DNA of 64,000 nucleotides, from assembly GCA_945890865.1 (NCBI GenBank), contig CAMDDB010000002.1, positions 62,001 to 126,000 of the forward strand. The letters are read 5' to 3'. Both the position numbers and the translations under genes were made by a program. Below are positions 1 through 8,742 of this stretch, piece after piece. A model generated the notes under the pieces. It was not told the DNA's origin. It worked only from the letters and a program-made list of their open reading frames with translations, and searched no databases. The DNA is from Flavobacterium psychrophilum (GTDB lineage Bacteria; Bacteroidota; Bacteroidia; Flavobacteriales; Flavobacteriaceae). Every line of letters starts with the position of its first letter. Positions within the stretch are counted from its first letter, which is position 1.

Positions 1-404
1 ACCACTAAAGAATCTCTAAAATCTACCACAGTATATTGTATTCTGTCTTCAATATAAACCATGGCCTTGAGTGTATTGGGCTTTTTCTTATCCAAAAAAA
101 GAATATAGGGTTTTCCAACTTTGATTCTTCTAACGTTGAAAGAATCTTTTACTTTTTCGGTAACTTGATGAACGGTAAGACTATCTCGCAAAGGGAATTT
201 TTCTAAAAGTGCCCCAAACGTATCTCCCGAACGTATGGTGTCTCTTATTACTTTATAATCATTAAAAGTAAACCCATACTCTTTTATAATGGGCTCTTTT
301 TTTGCTATTTTAGTCTTCTTATTGTCCTCTTTTGTAGTACATGCTGTAAAAAAAGAGAAAAAGAAAACAAGTGCGATTAGGTATCTCAATATTTTTATTT
401 TCAA
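1..404 (-). CDS. LysM/M23-type peptidoglycan peptidase lipoprotein, N-terminal part (partial)
   Basis: This frame is open to the left edge, so only about 134 N-terminal residues are present. The best start is a TTG at 404, six bases inside the end region of the preceding gene, giving LKIKILRYLIALVFFFSFF and then a lipobox-like TAC with a cysteine; a second TTG at 389 is possible and no in-frame ATG is available. After the lipoprotein signal comes a region with RSGDTFGALLEKF, then LRDSLTVHQV and RRIKVGKPYILF, which resembles the LysM-like/OapA-like segment that precedes M23 metallopeptidase domains in Bacteroidetes. The catalytic domain itself lies outside the window, so peptidase activity is inferred. 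It is probably exported to the periplasm or outer membrane as a lipoprotein and cotranscribed with the dioxygenase gene just upstream. Confidence 0.65.
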   Translation of the reverse strand, partial: MKIKILRYLIALVFFFSFFTACTTKEDNKKTKIAKKEPIIKEYGFTFNDYKVIRDTIRSGDTFGALLEKFPLRDSLTVHQVTEKVKDSFNVRRIKVGKPYILFLDKKKPNTLKAMVYIEDRIQYTVVDFRDSLV

Positions 405-409
405 TGGTG

Positions 410-1336
410 TTAGGCGCCCCAATTTTCAATTTCTTCAGCCGACCATAATTCGGGGAAGAAAATACGTTTTTGATATTTTGGCAACATGTATTTTTTCCAA
501 TCACTACCTCCTGTGGCTTCGTGATTTCCAGGAACACTCTCAATATATTTTTTTGCTGCGTTAAAATGTCCCATAACCCAAGTAATATTTACCGTAACAT
601 CATAATGACGCATGGCGGCAACTAACGTAGGATTTTTTTGATCAACATCGGGTAATTGTTTAAACTTGCGCCATAGATTAATTGTATTATATTCTTCCAT
701 ATAGGCCAAGAATTGTTTTTTGTATTTTCTTTCGAATTCTAAAATTAAAAATGATTTTTTGCCCGTTTGATAATCCTTACCCGCTGCTTGCCAATACAAA
801 TGTTCAAAGGCATGTTCGTAGGGCGTATTTCTATCGATGGAAGCTCTAAAACGATTGTCGATTAAATTGATCAAATCGGTAGAAGAAAATTCAATGAATC
901 GATACTGCGCCGATTGAAATCCGCTGGCAGGAGTTAAGGTGTTTCTAAATTTTAAATACTGTTCGGGTTCCATTCCATCTTTCATGATATCAAAAGAGGT
1001 GGTTAACATGTCAAAATAGCGACTAATGCGCCCTAATTTTTCGGTAAAATAGGCGGTGGAAGGGTGCTCGTTATGACACAGCTGCTCCATTTCCCAAAGG
1101 ATCATTTTAAACAACAATTCGTTCACCTGATGGTACATCACAAAAACCATTTCGTCTGGCAAAGTGGTGCGTTGTGTTTGTAAATTAAGCAAGGCGTCGG
1201 TTTGAATATACTCCCAATAGGTAATGGGCTTTGCCCAAAGCAATCCTTCTAGATGGGTAGAAGTATTTTGATTGATCGCGGTGAACTTATCATTCAGTTG
1301 ATTGAGTTGTTCTTGGATTTTTGGGGTAATTTCCAT
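410..1336 (-). CDS. kynA: tryptophan 2,3-dioxygenase family protein
   Basis: This 308-residue cytoplasmic heme enzyme is predicted to open the indole ring of L-tryptophan with O2, giving N-formylkynurenine, the first step of the kynurenine pathway. The sequence shows the family landmarks in order: HQVNELLFK at 69-77, GFQSAQYR at 139-146, a histidine in WVMGHFNA at 257 that is the likely axial heme ligand, and the substrate-loop motif ATGGSDW near 274-280. Length is normal for bacterial members. The gene abuts a DUF3108 gene (3 bases upstream) and a putative peptidase (about 5 bases downstream), so it is probably in an operon. A second kynurenine-pathway enzyme, 3-hydroxyanthranilate dioxygenase, is at 52.9 kb; kynureninase and kynurenine monooxygenase are not in the window. 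Family assignment is firm; exact substrate is inferred. Confidence 0.9.
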   Translation of the reverse strand: MEITPKIQEQLNQLNDKFTAINQNTSTHLEGLLWAKPITYWEYIQTDALLNLQTQRTTLPDEMVFVMYHQVNELLFKMILWEMEQLCHNEHPSTAYFTEKLGRISRYFDMLTTSFDIMKDGMEPEQYLKFRNTLTPASGFQSAQYRFIEFSSTDLINLIDNRFRASIDRNTPYEHAFEHLYWQAAGKDYQTGKKSFLILEFERKYKKQFLAYMEEYNTINLWRKFKQLPDVDQKNPTLVAAMRHYDVTVNITWVMGHFNAAKKYIESVPGNHEATGGSDWKKYMLPKYQKRIFFPELWSAEEIENWGA

Positions 1337-1339
1337 TAT

Positions 1340-2113
1340 TTATTTGCTTTTAATTTTAAATGAGTATTTTAATCCTTTAAAGGCTTCAAGGTCTGCTTTT
1401 AAGGACCCTACGGCTAAAGTAGCTTTTACTCGAATGGGTGTTTTGTTGTCGTCATCAGATACCCAAACCGTTAGACTCTCTTCTTCTTTAAATACTCTAC
1501 CGGCTTGAACTAATGGTCTAAAAATTAGACACTGAACTTTTCCAAATTTAGTACTAATATCTTCTCTACCTAAAAATTTTAACTTAAATTTTGTGGTTTC
1601 TCCATCAAAAAACATATCTATCGCAATGGACTCGCCAACTTTTAATTTGTCGATTTTGGGGTGATTTCTCAAATAATAATAGGAAGAAACAATGTCTTGG
1701 ACTTCTTCAGGAACGGACATTGTCATTTCCTTATTGTGTTTGTAGTCTTTAACCAAGACTGTATTTTTGGACTGATTGAAAAACCCTTCTTGGTTTTTCG
1801 TGTAACCTCCTTCGTCGATTTTACGTACAAACTGATACGGTTTCCCGGTTTCTTTGTCAAAATAGCTTTCGTAATTATCCTCTACTTTAAAGAAAAATCT
1901 AGTCATTCCAATGGTCCAGCCTTTTCCAATGACATGATGTACTTTTTTGTTATTTTTGGTAGCCTCTTTAATTTCAAGTGTAGCATACCCCGCATTAACT
2001 AGCCCATAATGAATTCTCATTTTAAGCCATTCGCCCGAACTGAATGCATTTTCTCTTTGAACAAAAGAATTTGTAACTATAAAAAGCACTAAAAGTGTTA
2101 CTATTTTTTTCAT
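1340..2113 (-). CDS. DUF3108 domain-containing exported protein
   Basis: The frame is open from 2170 but the start at 2113 is preferred because it begins with a clean signal peptide (MKKIVTLLVLFIVTNSF); the upstream extension is aromatic and uninformative. The mature part of about 235 residues carries the DUF3108 pattern: an N-terminal GEWLKMRIHYGLVNAGYA segment, repeated beta-strand-like stretches with FFFKVEDNYESYFD, and a C-terminal WVSDDDNKTPIRVKA followed by G-S-x-KADL. DUF3108 proteins are predicted periplasmic or outer-membrane-associated beta-rich proteins without a settled function. It is the first gene of the run DUF3108, kynA, peptidase, three bases from kynA, so the three are probably cotranscribed. 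A predicted terminator of the upstream hppD transcript lies between it and hppD. Confidence 0.85.
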   Translation of the reverse strand: MKKIVTLLVLFIVTNSFVQRENAFSSGEWLKMRIHYGLVNAGYATLEIKEATKNNKKVHHVIGKGWTIGMTRFFFKVEDNYESYFDKETGKPYQFVRKIDEGGYTKNQEGFFNQSKNTVLVKDYKHNKEMTMSVPEEVQDIVSSYYYLRNHPKIDKLKVGESIAIDMFFDGETTKFKLKFLGREDISTKFGKVQCLIFRPLVQAGRVFKEEESLTVWVSDDDNKTPIRVKATLAVGSLKADLEAFKGLKYSFKIKSK

Positions 2114-2173
2114 ATATCGATTTAAGTCTGAGAAGAAAACGCAATTTCTGTTCCAAAAATAGTAAAACAAAAA

Positions 2174-2199
2174 AACCCAATCAAAATTATGACTGAGTT
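2174..2199 (-). terminator. rho-independent terminator of the hppD/hmgA transcript
   Basis: Read on the minus strand, AACTCAGTCA pairs with TGATTGGGTT over 10 bp with two G-U pairs and a 6-base loop, followed by seven T residues. On the plus strand the same arms mismatch at both wobble sites, so the orientation is minus. It separates hppD from the DUF3108 gene. Confidence 0.7.
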
Positions 2200-2251
2200 T
2201 TTATGCTATTAACCAACCAATAAACTATAAATTATGAAAATTTACTTCAAA

Positions 2252-2280
2252 TTGTAGAGCAAACTACCTCTCTACATTTG
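2252..2280 (+). promoter_or_regulatory. possible orphan promoter facing hppD
   Basis: TTG at 2252-2254, an 18-base spacer and TACATTTG at 2273-2280 match the Bacteroidetes promoter pattern, but point right into the 3' end of the minus-strand hppD gene. No plus-strand gene follows. The same bases include the inverted repeat TGTAGAG/CTCTACA (2253-2259 and 2270-2276). The match may be chance in AT-rich DNA. Confidence 0.3.
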
Positions 2281-2402
2281 CATGGCAAAGTTAAAATGAT
2301 TTTTGTGCTATTCTCAACAAAAATTAAACTTTAACATATTTTTATCAATAATATCACTACTACAACGTTGTATTCTGATAATTATTTAAAGAAAATTGCT
2401 TT

Positions 2403-3563
2403 TTATAGTGTTCCTCGTAACGCTTGTTCTCTTTCAATAGATTCAAAAAGCGCTTTAAAATTTCCTGCCCCGAATCCTTTAGCACCCATTCTTTGAATAA
2501 TTTCAAAAAATAAGGTAGGACGGTCTTCTACCGGTTTAGTAAAAATTTGCAGTAAATACCCGTCTTCATCTGCATCCACTAGAATGGACAACTCTTGTAA
2601 TTTTTTAATGTCCTCTTTCATCATGTCACGATGTACCCCTAAACGATTAGGAATATCATCATAATAGGCTTGAGGTGGTGGTGGTAAAAACTCGACCCCT
2701 CTTGCTTTTAATCCAGTAACGGTTGTAATAATGTCATCGGTAGCTACCGCTATATGTTGAACCCCTGCTCCTTCATAAAAATCTAAATATTCTTCTATTT
2801 GTGACTTTTTGTTGCCTTTAGCAGGTTCGTTTATAGGAAATTTAATGCGGCCATTGCCATTACTCATTACCTTACTCATCAGTGCCGAATATTCGGTATG
2901 AATTTGAGTATCGTCAAAGGAAAGAAAGTTCTCAAATCCCATGACATCTTCATACCATTTTACCCATTGGTTCATTTCTCCCCATCCCACATTTCCTACC
3001 ATGTGGTCTACATATTTTAATCCTAGTGGTTCTGGATTGTAGTCTGATTTCCATGCAACAAACCCAGGTAAGAATAATCCATTATAATTTTTGCGTTCTA
3101 CAAATATGTGAACGGTTTCTCCGTAAGTGTAAATTCCAGAGCGAATCACTTCGCCGTGTTCGTCTTTTTCTAGGGTAGGTTCCATGAAAGATACCGCTCC
3201 TCTTTTTGTGGTTTCATTCCAAGCTGATGTCGCATCGTCAACCCATAATGCAATTACTTTTACACCGTCTCCATGTTTAGCTAGATGTTTGTTGATGGGC
3301 GAATTGCTATTCAAGGGTGTTGTCAAAACCAATTTTATTTTGTCTTGTTTTAAAACATAACTCACCGAATCTCTTGAGCCGGTTTCTAGCCCGCGGTAAG
3401 CATGTGATTGAAAACCAAAAGCGGTTTTATAAAAATGGGCCGATTGTTTGGCATTACCCACGTAAAATTCAACGTAATCGGTGCCTAATAGAGGAAGAAA
3501 ATCTTGCGCTCCTTCAAATATTTTTTCTAATCCGTATTCTACAGATGTTACTTCTTTTGCCAT
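2403..3563 (-). CDS. hppD: 4-hydroxyphenylpyruvate dioxygenase
   Basis: This 386-residue non-heme iron enzyme converts 4-hydroxyphenylpyruvate and O2 to homogentisate and CO2, the second step of tyrosine degradation after transamination. It has the two vicinal-oxygen-chelate halves of the family; the iron ligands of the C-terminal half are visible as H187 in VDHMVGN, H270 in VQHIAVATDDI and E354 in LFFEIIQR. The C-terminal FGAGNFKALFESIEREQ is the usual gate helix. Length is normal. It lies 47 bases downstream of hmgA on the same strand, whose product uses homogentisate, so the two are almost certainly one operon; a terminator follows hppD. Nothing is missing or truncated. Confidence 0.96.
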   Translation of the reverse strand: MAKEVTSVEYGLEKIFEGAQDFLPLLGTDYVEFYVGNAKQSAHFYKTAFGFQSHAYRGLETGSRDSVSYVLKQDKIKLVLTTPLNSNSPINKHLAKHGDGVKVIALWVDDATSAWNETTKRGAVSFMEPTLEKDEHGEVIRSGIYTYGETVHIFVERKNYNGLFLPGFVAWKSDYNPEPLGLKYVDHMVGNVGWGEMNQWVKWYEDVMGFENFLSFDDTQIHTEYSALMSKVMSNGNGRIKFPINEPAKGNKKSQIEEYLDFYEGAGVQHIAVATDDIITTVTGLKARGVEFLPPPPQAYYDDIPNRLGVHRDMMKEDIKKLQELSILVDADEDGYLLQIFTKPVEDRPTLFFEIIQRMGAKGFGAGNFKALFESIEREQALRGTL

Positions 3564-3610
3564 ATTCTAATGTATATTATTGGTACTAAATACCTGTTTT
3601 GTATTTATTT

Positions 3611-4771
3611 TTATGCATCTAACCACGATAGATAATAGGAGTCGTCTGCTATACCTAATGCCTCTTCGGTGACCATTAAGGGTTTGAAGGTGTCTACCAT
3701 TACCGCTAATTCTAAGGTTTCTTTCTTTCCAATACTGCGTTCTGCTGCTCCTGGGTGAGGTCCGTGCGGAATTCCGGCAGGATGTAGCGAAATATTTCCT
3801 GGCGCTACATCATTTCTACTCATAAAATCTCCATCTACATAATACAAGACCTCATCAGCATCTATATTACTATGGTTGTAGGGAGCAGGAATAGATAACG
3901 GATGATAATCATATAATCTGGGTACGAAAGAACAAATTACAAAAGCACTGGTTTCAAAAGTTTGATGAACAGGGGGTGGTAAGTGTATTCTACCGGTTAT
4001 TGGTTCAAAATCGTGAATGGAAAAAGCATATGGATAGTTGAATCCGTCATAGCCGATAACATCAAAAGGGTTAGAAGCGTAGACCATTTCAAAAATTTCG
4101 TCTTTCTTTTTTACCTTAATAATAAAATCGCCTTTTTCATTATATGTTTCTAATTCTTCTGGACGACGAATGTCTCTCTCACAAAAAGGGGAATGTTCTA
4201 ATAATTGCCCGAACCAGTTTCTATATTGTTTGGGGGTATAAACCGGTGCATGTGATTCTACAATAAACAAACGATTATCTTCGGTATCAAAATCCATTTT
4301 ATAAATCATCCCTCTTGGAACCACAAGATAATCTCCATAACTAAAATCTAAGTTTCCGAGCATCGTTCTAAGCTTACCGGTTCCTTTATGAATAAAGATC
4401 ACTTCATCCGAATCGGTATTTTTATAAAAATAATCGGTCGTGGATTTTCGCGGTGCTGCTAATACAATATGGCAATCCGAATTGGTTAAAACGATTTTTC
4501 TACTTTCCAGATAATCGTCTTGTGGCGCCACATCAAATCCTCTTAGTTTATAGGATTGTATATTGTTTGTTTTGGCAATTTTAGGTGCAACACTATATTG
4601 TTTTCTAATTTCTTTTACCTGAGTAGGTCTTTGTTCGTGATAGGAATTGGTCGACATACCGTCAAATCCTACGGTTCCAAACAATTGCTCATAATATAAA
4701 TCTCCGTTTGCTTTGCGAAATTGTGTATGTCGTTTGCGAGGAATTTCTCCTAATTTATGATATATTGGCAT
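3611..4771 (-). CDS. hmgA: homogentisate 1,2-dioxygenase
   Basis: This 386-residue cupin-type iron enzyme opens the ring of homogentisate to maleylacetoacetate, directly following the HppD reaction. Visible family features are the N-terminal GEIPRKRHTQFR, the central FEMVYASNPFDVIGYDG, and candidate iron ligands H300 and E307 in YNHSNIDADE plus the histidine cluster in HPAGIPHGPHP (330-340). It is shorter than the roughly 440-residue fungal and animal enzymes, as is usual for this bacterial group. It is the first gene of the hmgA-hppD pair. The next steps, maleylacetoacetate isomerase and fumarylacetoacetase, are not in the window. The 204 bases before it carry no convincing promoter box. Confidence 0.94.
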   Translation of the reverse strand: MPIYHKLGEIPRKRHTQFRKANGDLYYEQLFGTVGFDGMSTNSYHEQRPTQVKEIRKQYSVAPKIAKTNNIQSYKLRGFDVAPQDDYLESRKIVLTNSDCHIVLAAPRKSTTDYFYKNTDSDEVIFIHKGTGKLRTMLGNLDFSYGDYLVVPRGMIYKMDFDTEDNRLFIVESHAPVYTPKQYRNWFGQLLEHSPFCERDIRRPEELETYNEKGDFIIKVKKKDEIFEMVYASNPFDVIGYDGFNYPYAFSIHDFEPITGRIHLPPPVHQTFETSAFVICSFVPRLYDYHPLSIPAPYNHSNIDADEVLYYVDGDFMSRNDVAPGNISLHPAGIPHGPHPGAAERSIGKKETLELAVMVDTFKPLMVTEEALGIADDSYYLSWLDA

Positions 4772-4949
4772 TGTATTTTTTGTTTAAAAGTTACTGTTAC
4801 GCGTTTTATAGTGCACACTAAAAACGATACTAATTAATCAAAAAAAGCAGTTCTCATTCCGGATTTCTCTTGATGAGGAATTTAAGATGCGATAATAACC
4901 CGATCCAAAATGATTCCATACCTTACAAATTTCGTAAAAATTTAAAAAA

Positions 4950-4968
4950 AGCCACTATAAAAGTGGCT
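4950..4968 (-). terminator. terminator of the APC permease gene
   Basis: On the minus strand AGCCACT and AGTGGCT form a 7-bp stem around a 5-base loop, followed by seven T residues (4949-4943). It begins 8 bases after the permease stop and ends that transcript before hmgA. Confidence 0.85.
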
Positions 4969-4975
4969 TGATTTT

Positions 4976-6439
4976 TTATTTTTCTTCTTTGCCTAATTTA
5001 GCATTTCGTTTGCCGTATAAAAAATACACTACAATTCCGATTGCCAACCAACCCAATGAAAGCAATTGAGCATCTTTACTCAAATTAATCATCAAATAGG
5101 TGTTGATTAGTATACCGCAAATTGCAATTACAGGAAGTGCAGGCACTTTAAAAGTTCTTACTAAATGTGGCTGTTTTATTCTAAGAATCCAAACCGCTAT
5201 ACAAACCATAGTAAAGGCAAATAATGTTCCGAAACTGGTCATATCTGCTAATTTATTAATAGGAGTAAATGCAGCAACAATAGCGATCACGCCCCCTAAA
5301 ATCATTAAGTTCGTTTTTGGTGTTCCAGAAATAGGATTAATTTTTGAAAATACTTGAGGAATTAGTCCGTCTTTTGACATTCCTAAGAATATTCTTGACT
5401 GTCCCATGATCATTACCATTAATACTGAAATTAATCCAACTGTAGCAGCAATTGTTATAATGTAACCTGCCCAAGCTTGTCCTGCAATATCAAAAGCATA
5501 CGCCACAGGAGCTTTAATAGCATCTGGATATTGACCTAGTGGATCAAAATCTTTGTAGTTCATCATACCGGTTAATACCAAAGACACCAGAATATACAAT
5601 ACTGTACAAATTAATAGAGATGTAATTATAGCAAATGGCACGTCTTTTTTAGGATTTTTTGCCTCACCCGCTTGAGTTGAAACGGCGTCAAAACCAACAT
5701 AGGCAAAAAAGATAGCAGCCGCTCCGGAAACAATTCCAGTTAAACCGTATGCATTATGCGTAGATTCTTTGTCAATAATTTGAGTCGCTTCTGGGATAAA
5801 TGGTGTCCAGTTTTCTACATTGATAAAGAAAGCCCCAGCAATAATCACAAAAATAATGGCTGAAACTTTTAAAATTACAATCATATTATTTGCTTTTGCA
5901 GCACTTTGTGTTCCTTTAATTAAGATAGAAATTACAAAAAGCACAATTAACAAAGCGGGTAAATTCATTGAAAACCCTTCGCCAGTATAACTTGCAGGAT
6001 CTGAAGTTAGCCATTCGGGAAGTTTTATGCCAAACATTTTGAGCAGTTTATTAAAATAGCCCGACCACGAAACCGCAACAGTCATGGATCCCATAGCATA
6101 TTCTAAAATTAAACCCCAACCGATAATCCAAGCAAATATCTCACCAATGGTTCCATATGCATAGGCATAGGCCGAACCTTCAACAGGTAATATAGAAGCA
6201 AACTCTGAATAACAAAGCGCGGCAAATACGCAGGCAATACCAGCAATTATGAACGAAAGAGCTAATGCGGGTCCTGCATGATAATAGGCCCCTGTTCCTG
6301 TCAATACAAAAATTCCTCCTCCAATAATAGCTCCTACACCAATTGCAGTCAAACTCCATTTACCAAGAACTTTCTTCAACTCACTTTTTTTCATATCTGC
6401 TTCAAAAGCAGCAACTGGTTTAACTCTCCAAATAGACAT
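4976..6439 (-). CDS. APC-family amino acid permease
   Basis: This 487-residue inner-membrane protein is predicted to carry amino acids, probably as an APC-superfamily symporter or exchanger. The first membrane segment holds the family motif GVGAIIGGGIFVLTG (about 36-50), followed by the conserved SFIIAGIACVFAALCYSEFAS region and about 12 hydrophobic segments in all. The pattern is closest to the cationic amino-acid transporter branch, but substrate cannot be read from sequence. The start used gives a charged N-terminus MSIWRVKPVAAFEADMKKSE; an internal Met at 16 would remove only that tail. It sits next to the tyrosine catabolic genes but has its own promoter-like box and terminator, so a role in tyrosine uptake is only suggested. 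Confidence 0.9.
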   Translation of the reverse strand: MSIWRVKPVAAFEADMKKSELKKVLGKWSLTAIGVGAIIGGGIFVLTGTGAYYHAGPALALSFIIAGIACVFAALCYSEFASILPVEGSAYAYAYGTIGEIFAWIIGWGLILEYAMGSMTVAVSWSGYFNKLLKMFGIKLPEWLTSDPASYTGEGFSMNLPALLIVLFVISILIKGTQSAAKANNMIVILKVSAIIFVIIAGAFFINVENWTPFIPEATQIIDKESTHNAYGLTGIVSGAAAIFFAYVGFDAVSTQAGEAKNPKKDVPFAIITSLLICTVLYILVSLVLTGMMNYKDFDPLGQYPDAIKAPVAYAFDIAGQAWAGYIITIAATVGLISVLMVMIMGQSRIFLGMSKDGLIPQVFSKINPISGTPKTNLMILGGVIAIVAAFTPINKLADMTSFGTLFAFTMVCIAVWILRIKQPHLVRTFKVPALPVIAICGILINTYLMINLSKDAQLLSLGWLAIGIVVYFLYGKRNAKLGKEEK

Positions 6440-6464
6440 AACTAATTATTTAAAATTTGAATTT

Positions 6465-6472
6465 CAAAAATA
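6465..6472 (-). promoter_or_regulatory. -7 promoter box for the permease gene
   Basis: TATTTTTG on the minus strand, 25 bases before the start codon, matches TAnnTTTG. A TTG lies only 14 bases further upstream, so the -33 element is not ideal. Confidence 0.4.
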
Positions 6473-6538
6473 AACTTTTTTAAAAACAATACGACAGAAA
6501 ATTGCATTAAATGTAATTTTTTATTGTTTTTTTTAATT

Positions 6539-8737
6539 TTAAAACCAAAAACCTATGGAAAACCATGTAAAATGATTTCTTGTTTCTGGCGACCATGAAT
6601 GTTTTATTTCTAGTGGCCCTACAATGGATTCCATGCCATAACCAATAGCATAACCGGTGTGCTTTGGTCTTTCTAACCATTGTGATTTATGCTCAAAAAT
6701 GCGATTCCCAATAGTAGCAAAATTTCCGGCAAAATTAACGTGGTGTTTTTTATAAAATTCGTAATCTAATGTTAGTGCTTGTTTGATATAACTATCTCCG
6801 GCTACACTAAGAAAATCATACCCAAAGAACGGTTTAAAGTTATTGGTGGGGACAAATCCATATCCTCCAAGCACAAAATCAAAGAACGAAATGGACCGTC
6901 TACCTATGGCAAATCCAATTTCGGTTTGTGATTTAATGGTGCATTTTTTGAGCGGTTCAAACACGATAGCTCCTTCTGATCTTGCAATTGAAAAGCTTTC
7001 AAACTGTTCGGTAAAATTTGAAGAATATAAATATGATTTTAATTCTCCAGCAAACGACCAGCCTTTATTTGGAAAATATTTGTGATTGAAAGAATCGTAT
7101 TTTAGATACCCAAAAACAGATAGATAATCACTATTATCAAAAATAGGAGTCGTATTTTGAAGGGTTTGGGATTGGATTTTTAGGTGTTTAAACTCGACGC
7201 CGGCCCCCACCGAAAATTTTTGAGCAAATAAAGTTTGCAAATAGGCATGATGCGTTAATTCGGTAAAGTCAATGTTAATCGAATTGATGCCTAAATCGGT
7301 GAAAACTACTCCATTTTCAAAATCGGTAGAAATATTTCTATTGAAGGCATTTAATTTAGAATTTACCCCGAAACTCCAATAAAATCCATTGTCAATATAA
7401 TAATCAAAATTGTATCTGAAATTATCTCCAAGAACTACATCTAAAGCAACTACATCATTTTTGGTAATGATTTTTTTATGGGTATAATTGACCAAAACGC
7501 CACTTTTATATAAATCATCATAGTGTATTCCGAATTTCAAAAAGGTATTGTTTTTATTTTCCTTTAAATTAAGTACCAAACGCTCCCCTTTGTTTCTTTT
7601 TTCAAAGGAATAGGTAATTGCACTAAAATTTTGAGTAGCGTTTATGTTTGAAATTGCTTTTTCCAATTGGAGGTGCGTAATAGTCGTATTTTTTTTAATT
7701 TTTAATTTCCCAACTAGGTATGCTTTGGTGTAATTTTCGAGTTTATTTGAAGTAATGTCAGCAATAGTAATTGAATCGTTTTGAATTACTTTTCGATTTT
7801 GTGCGGAATGATGTGCAAACGCTTTTATTTGATTTGAATATTCATTGGCTTTATCTTTCCCTTTTTGTATTATTTCTATGCCCTTTTCAAAAGAAACTAC
7901 AGAGTATCCTTTTACTTCAGGATTTATATAAATTGTAGTAAGCCTTTTCTTTTCTTCCATTTTTTCAATCATGGAAAAATTATTAATTTGAGAAAGTACG
8001 GCGGTTACATCATTTAATTGCGTTCTGTTTTTTAATCCTTCTTGTACATCTACACCTATAATTACTGTAATTCCTCTGCTTGTCAATTCTTCTACAGGAT
8101 AATTATTTACTACTCCTCCATCAATCAATAGCCTTCCGTTGATTTCTATAGGATTGTAAAGCGTAGGTAATGCGCCACTAGCTATGATGGCTTCGGCCAA
8201 TATCCCTTTTTCTAAAACTACTTGATTGCCCGTTTCGAGATCTGTGGCGATGCATAAAAAAGGAATAGGAAGCTGATTAAATTCACTAATATGACTTACA
8301 TGCTTCGTTAATCTTGAAATTAAATTAAAATTATACAAGCCTTTTGATAATCCAGAAGGGAGTCCTAATTTAAAATTAGAAAAAGGCAAAGTCAATGCAT
8401 AAATTTCGTCGTTTCGTTTTTCATAAAACGACTTGGATTCCCGAGGAGTATAATCTTGTAACAACGCATTAACATCTAGCTTAGAGAAAATAGAATCCAA
8501 TTGCTTGGCCGAATATCCGGAAGCATATAAACCTCCTACTACAGCTCCCATACTAGTACCGGCAATATAATCGACTTTGATGTTTAGTGAGTCAAGGGTT
8601 TTTAATACTCCTATATGTGCTAACCCTTTTGCGCCACCTCCACTCAATACTAAGCCTACTTTTGGACGCACCGTTTCTTGTCCAAAACTAAGTTGGAAAA
8701 ACAAAAATAGGCCAATCCATAATAGGTGCTTGTTCAT
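6539..8737 (-). CDS. patatin-like phospholipase fused to an outer-membrane beta-barrel (type Vd-like)
   Basis: This 732-residue protein joins a lipase and an outer-membrane pore. After a signal peptide (MNKHLLWIGLFLFFQLSFG) the patatin domain shows the oxyanion motif SGGGAKG (32-38), nucleophile S62 in GTSMG, and the catalytic D206 in DGG; the dyad is complete. Residues about 310-390 form a POTRA-like segment, and the rest is a series of amphipathic strands ending in WFSIGFWF, with a terminal aromatic as in Omp85-type barrels. This architecture matches PlpD and FplA, so it is predicted to act on phospholipids at or outside the outer membrane. It starts 5 bases after uvrC and is probably cotranscribed with it, although no functional link is evident. 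Confidence 0.9.
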   Translation of the reverse strand: MNKHLLWIGLFLFFQLSFGQETVRPKVGLVLSGGGAKGLAHIGVLKTLDSLNIKVDYIAGTSMGAVVGGLYASGYSAKQLDSIFSKLDVNALLQDYTPRESKSFYEKRNDEIYALTLPFSNFKLGLPSGLSKGLYNFNLISRLTKHVSHISEFNQLPIPFLCIATDLETGNQVVLEKGILAEAIIASGALPTLYNPIEINGRLLIDGGVVNNYPVEELTSRGITVIIGVDVQEGLKNRTQLNDVTAVLSQINNFSMIEKMEEKKRLTTIYINPEVKGYSVVSFEKGIEIIQKGKDKANEYSNQIKAFAHHSAQNRKVIQNDSITIADITSNKLENYTKAYLVGKLKIKKNTTITHLQLEKAISNINATQNFSAITYSFEKRNKGERLVLNLKENKNNTFLKFGIHYDDLYKSGVLVNYTHKKIITKNDVVALDVVLGDNFRYNFDYYIDNGFYWSFGVNSKLNAFNRNISTDFENGVVFTDLGINSINIDFTELTHHAYLQTLFAQKFSVGAGVEFKHLKIQSQTLQNTTPIFDNSDYLSVFGYLKYDSFNHKYFPNKGWSFAGELKSYLYSSNFTEQFESFSIARSEGAIVFEPLKKCTIKSQTEIGFAIGRRSISFFDFVLGGYGFVPTNNFKPFFGYDFLSVAGDSYIKQALTLDYEFYKKHHVNFAGNFATIGNRIFEHKSQWLERPKHTGYAIGYGMESIVGPLEIKHSWSPETRNHFTWFSIGFWF

Positions 8738-8742
8738 ACTCG

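Noticed and set aside
4772-4942. Gap upstream of hmgA examined for a promoter or riboswitch
   Set aside because: Only AT-rich sequence and a weak ATTCC/GGAAT pairing; nothing that matches a promoter box or a known riboswitch.
6500-6530. ATTGCAT/ATGTAAT hairpin after the patatin gene
   Set aside because: Best pairing is on the plus strand, where no gene precedes it; on the minus strand it has a mismatch and a poor T-run.
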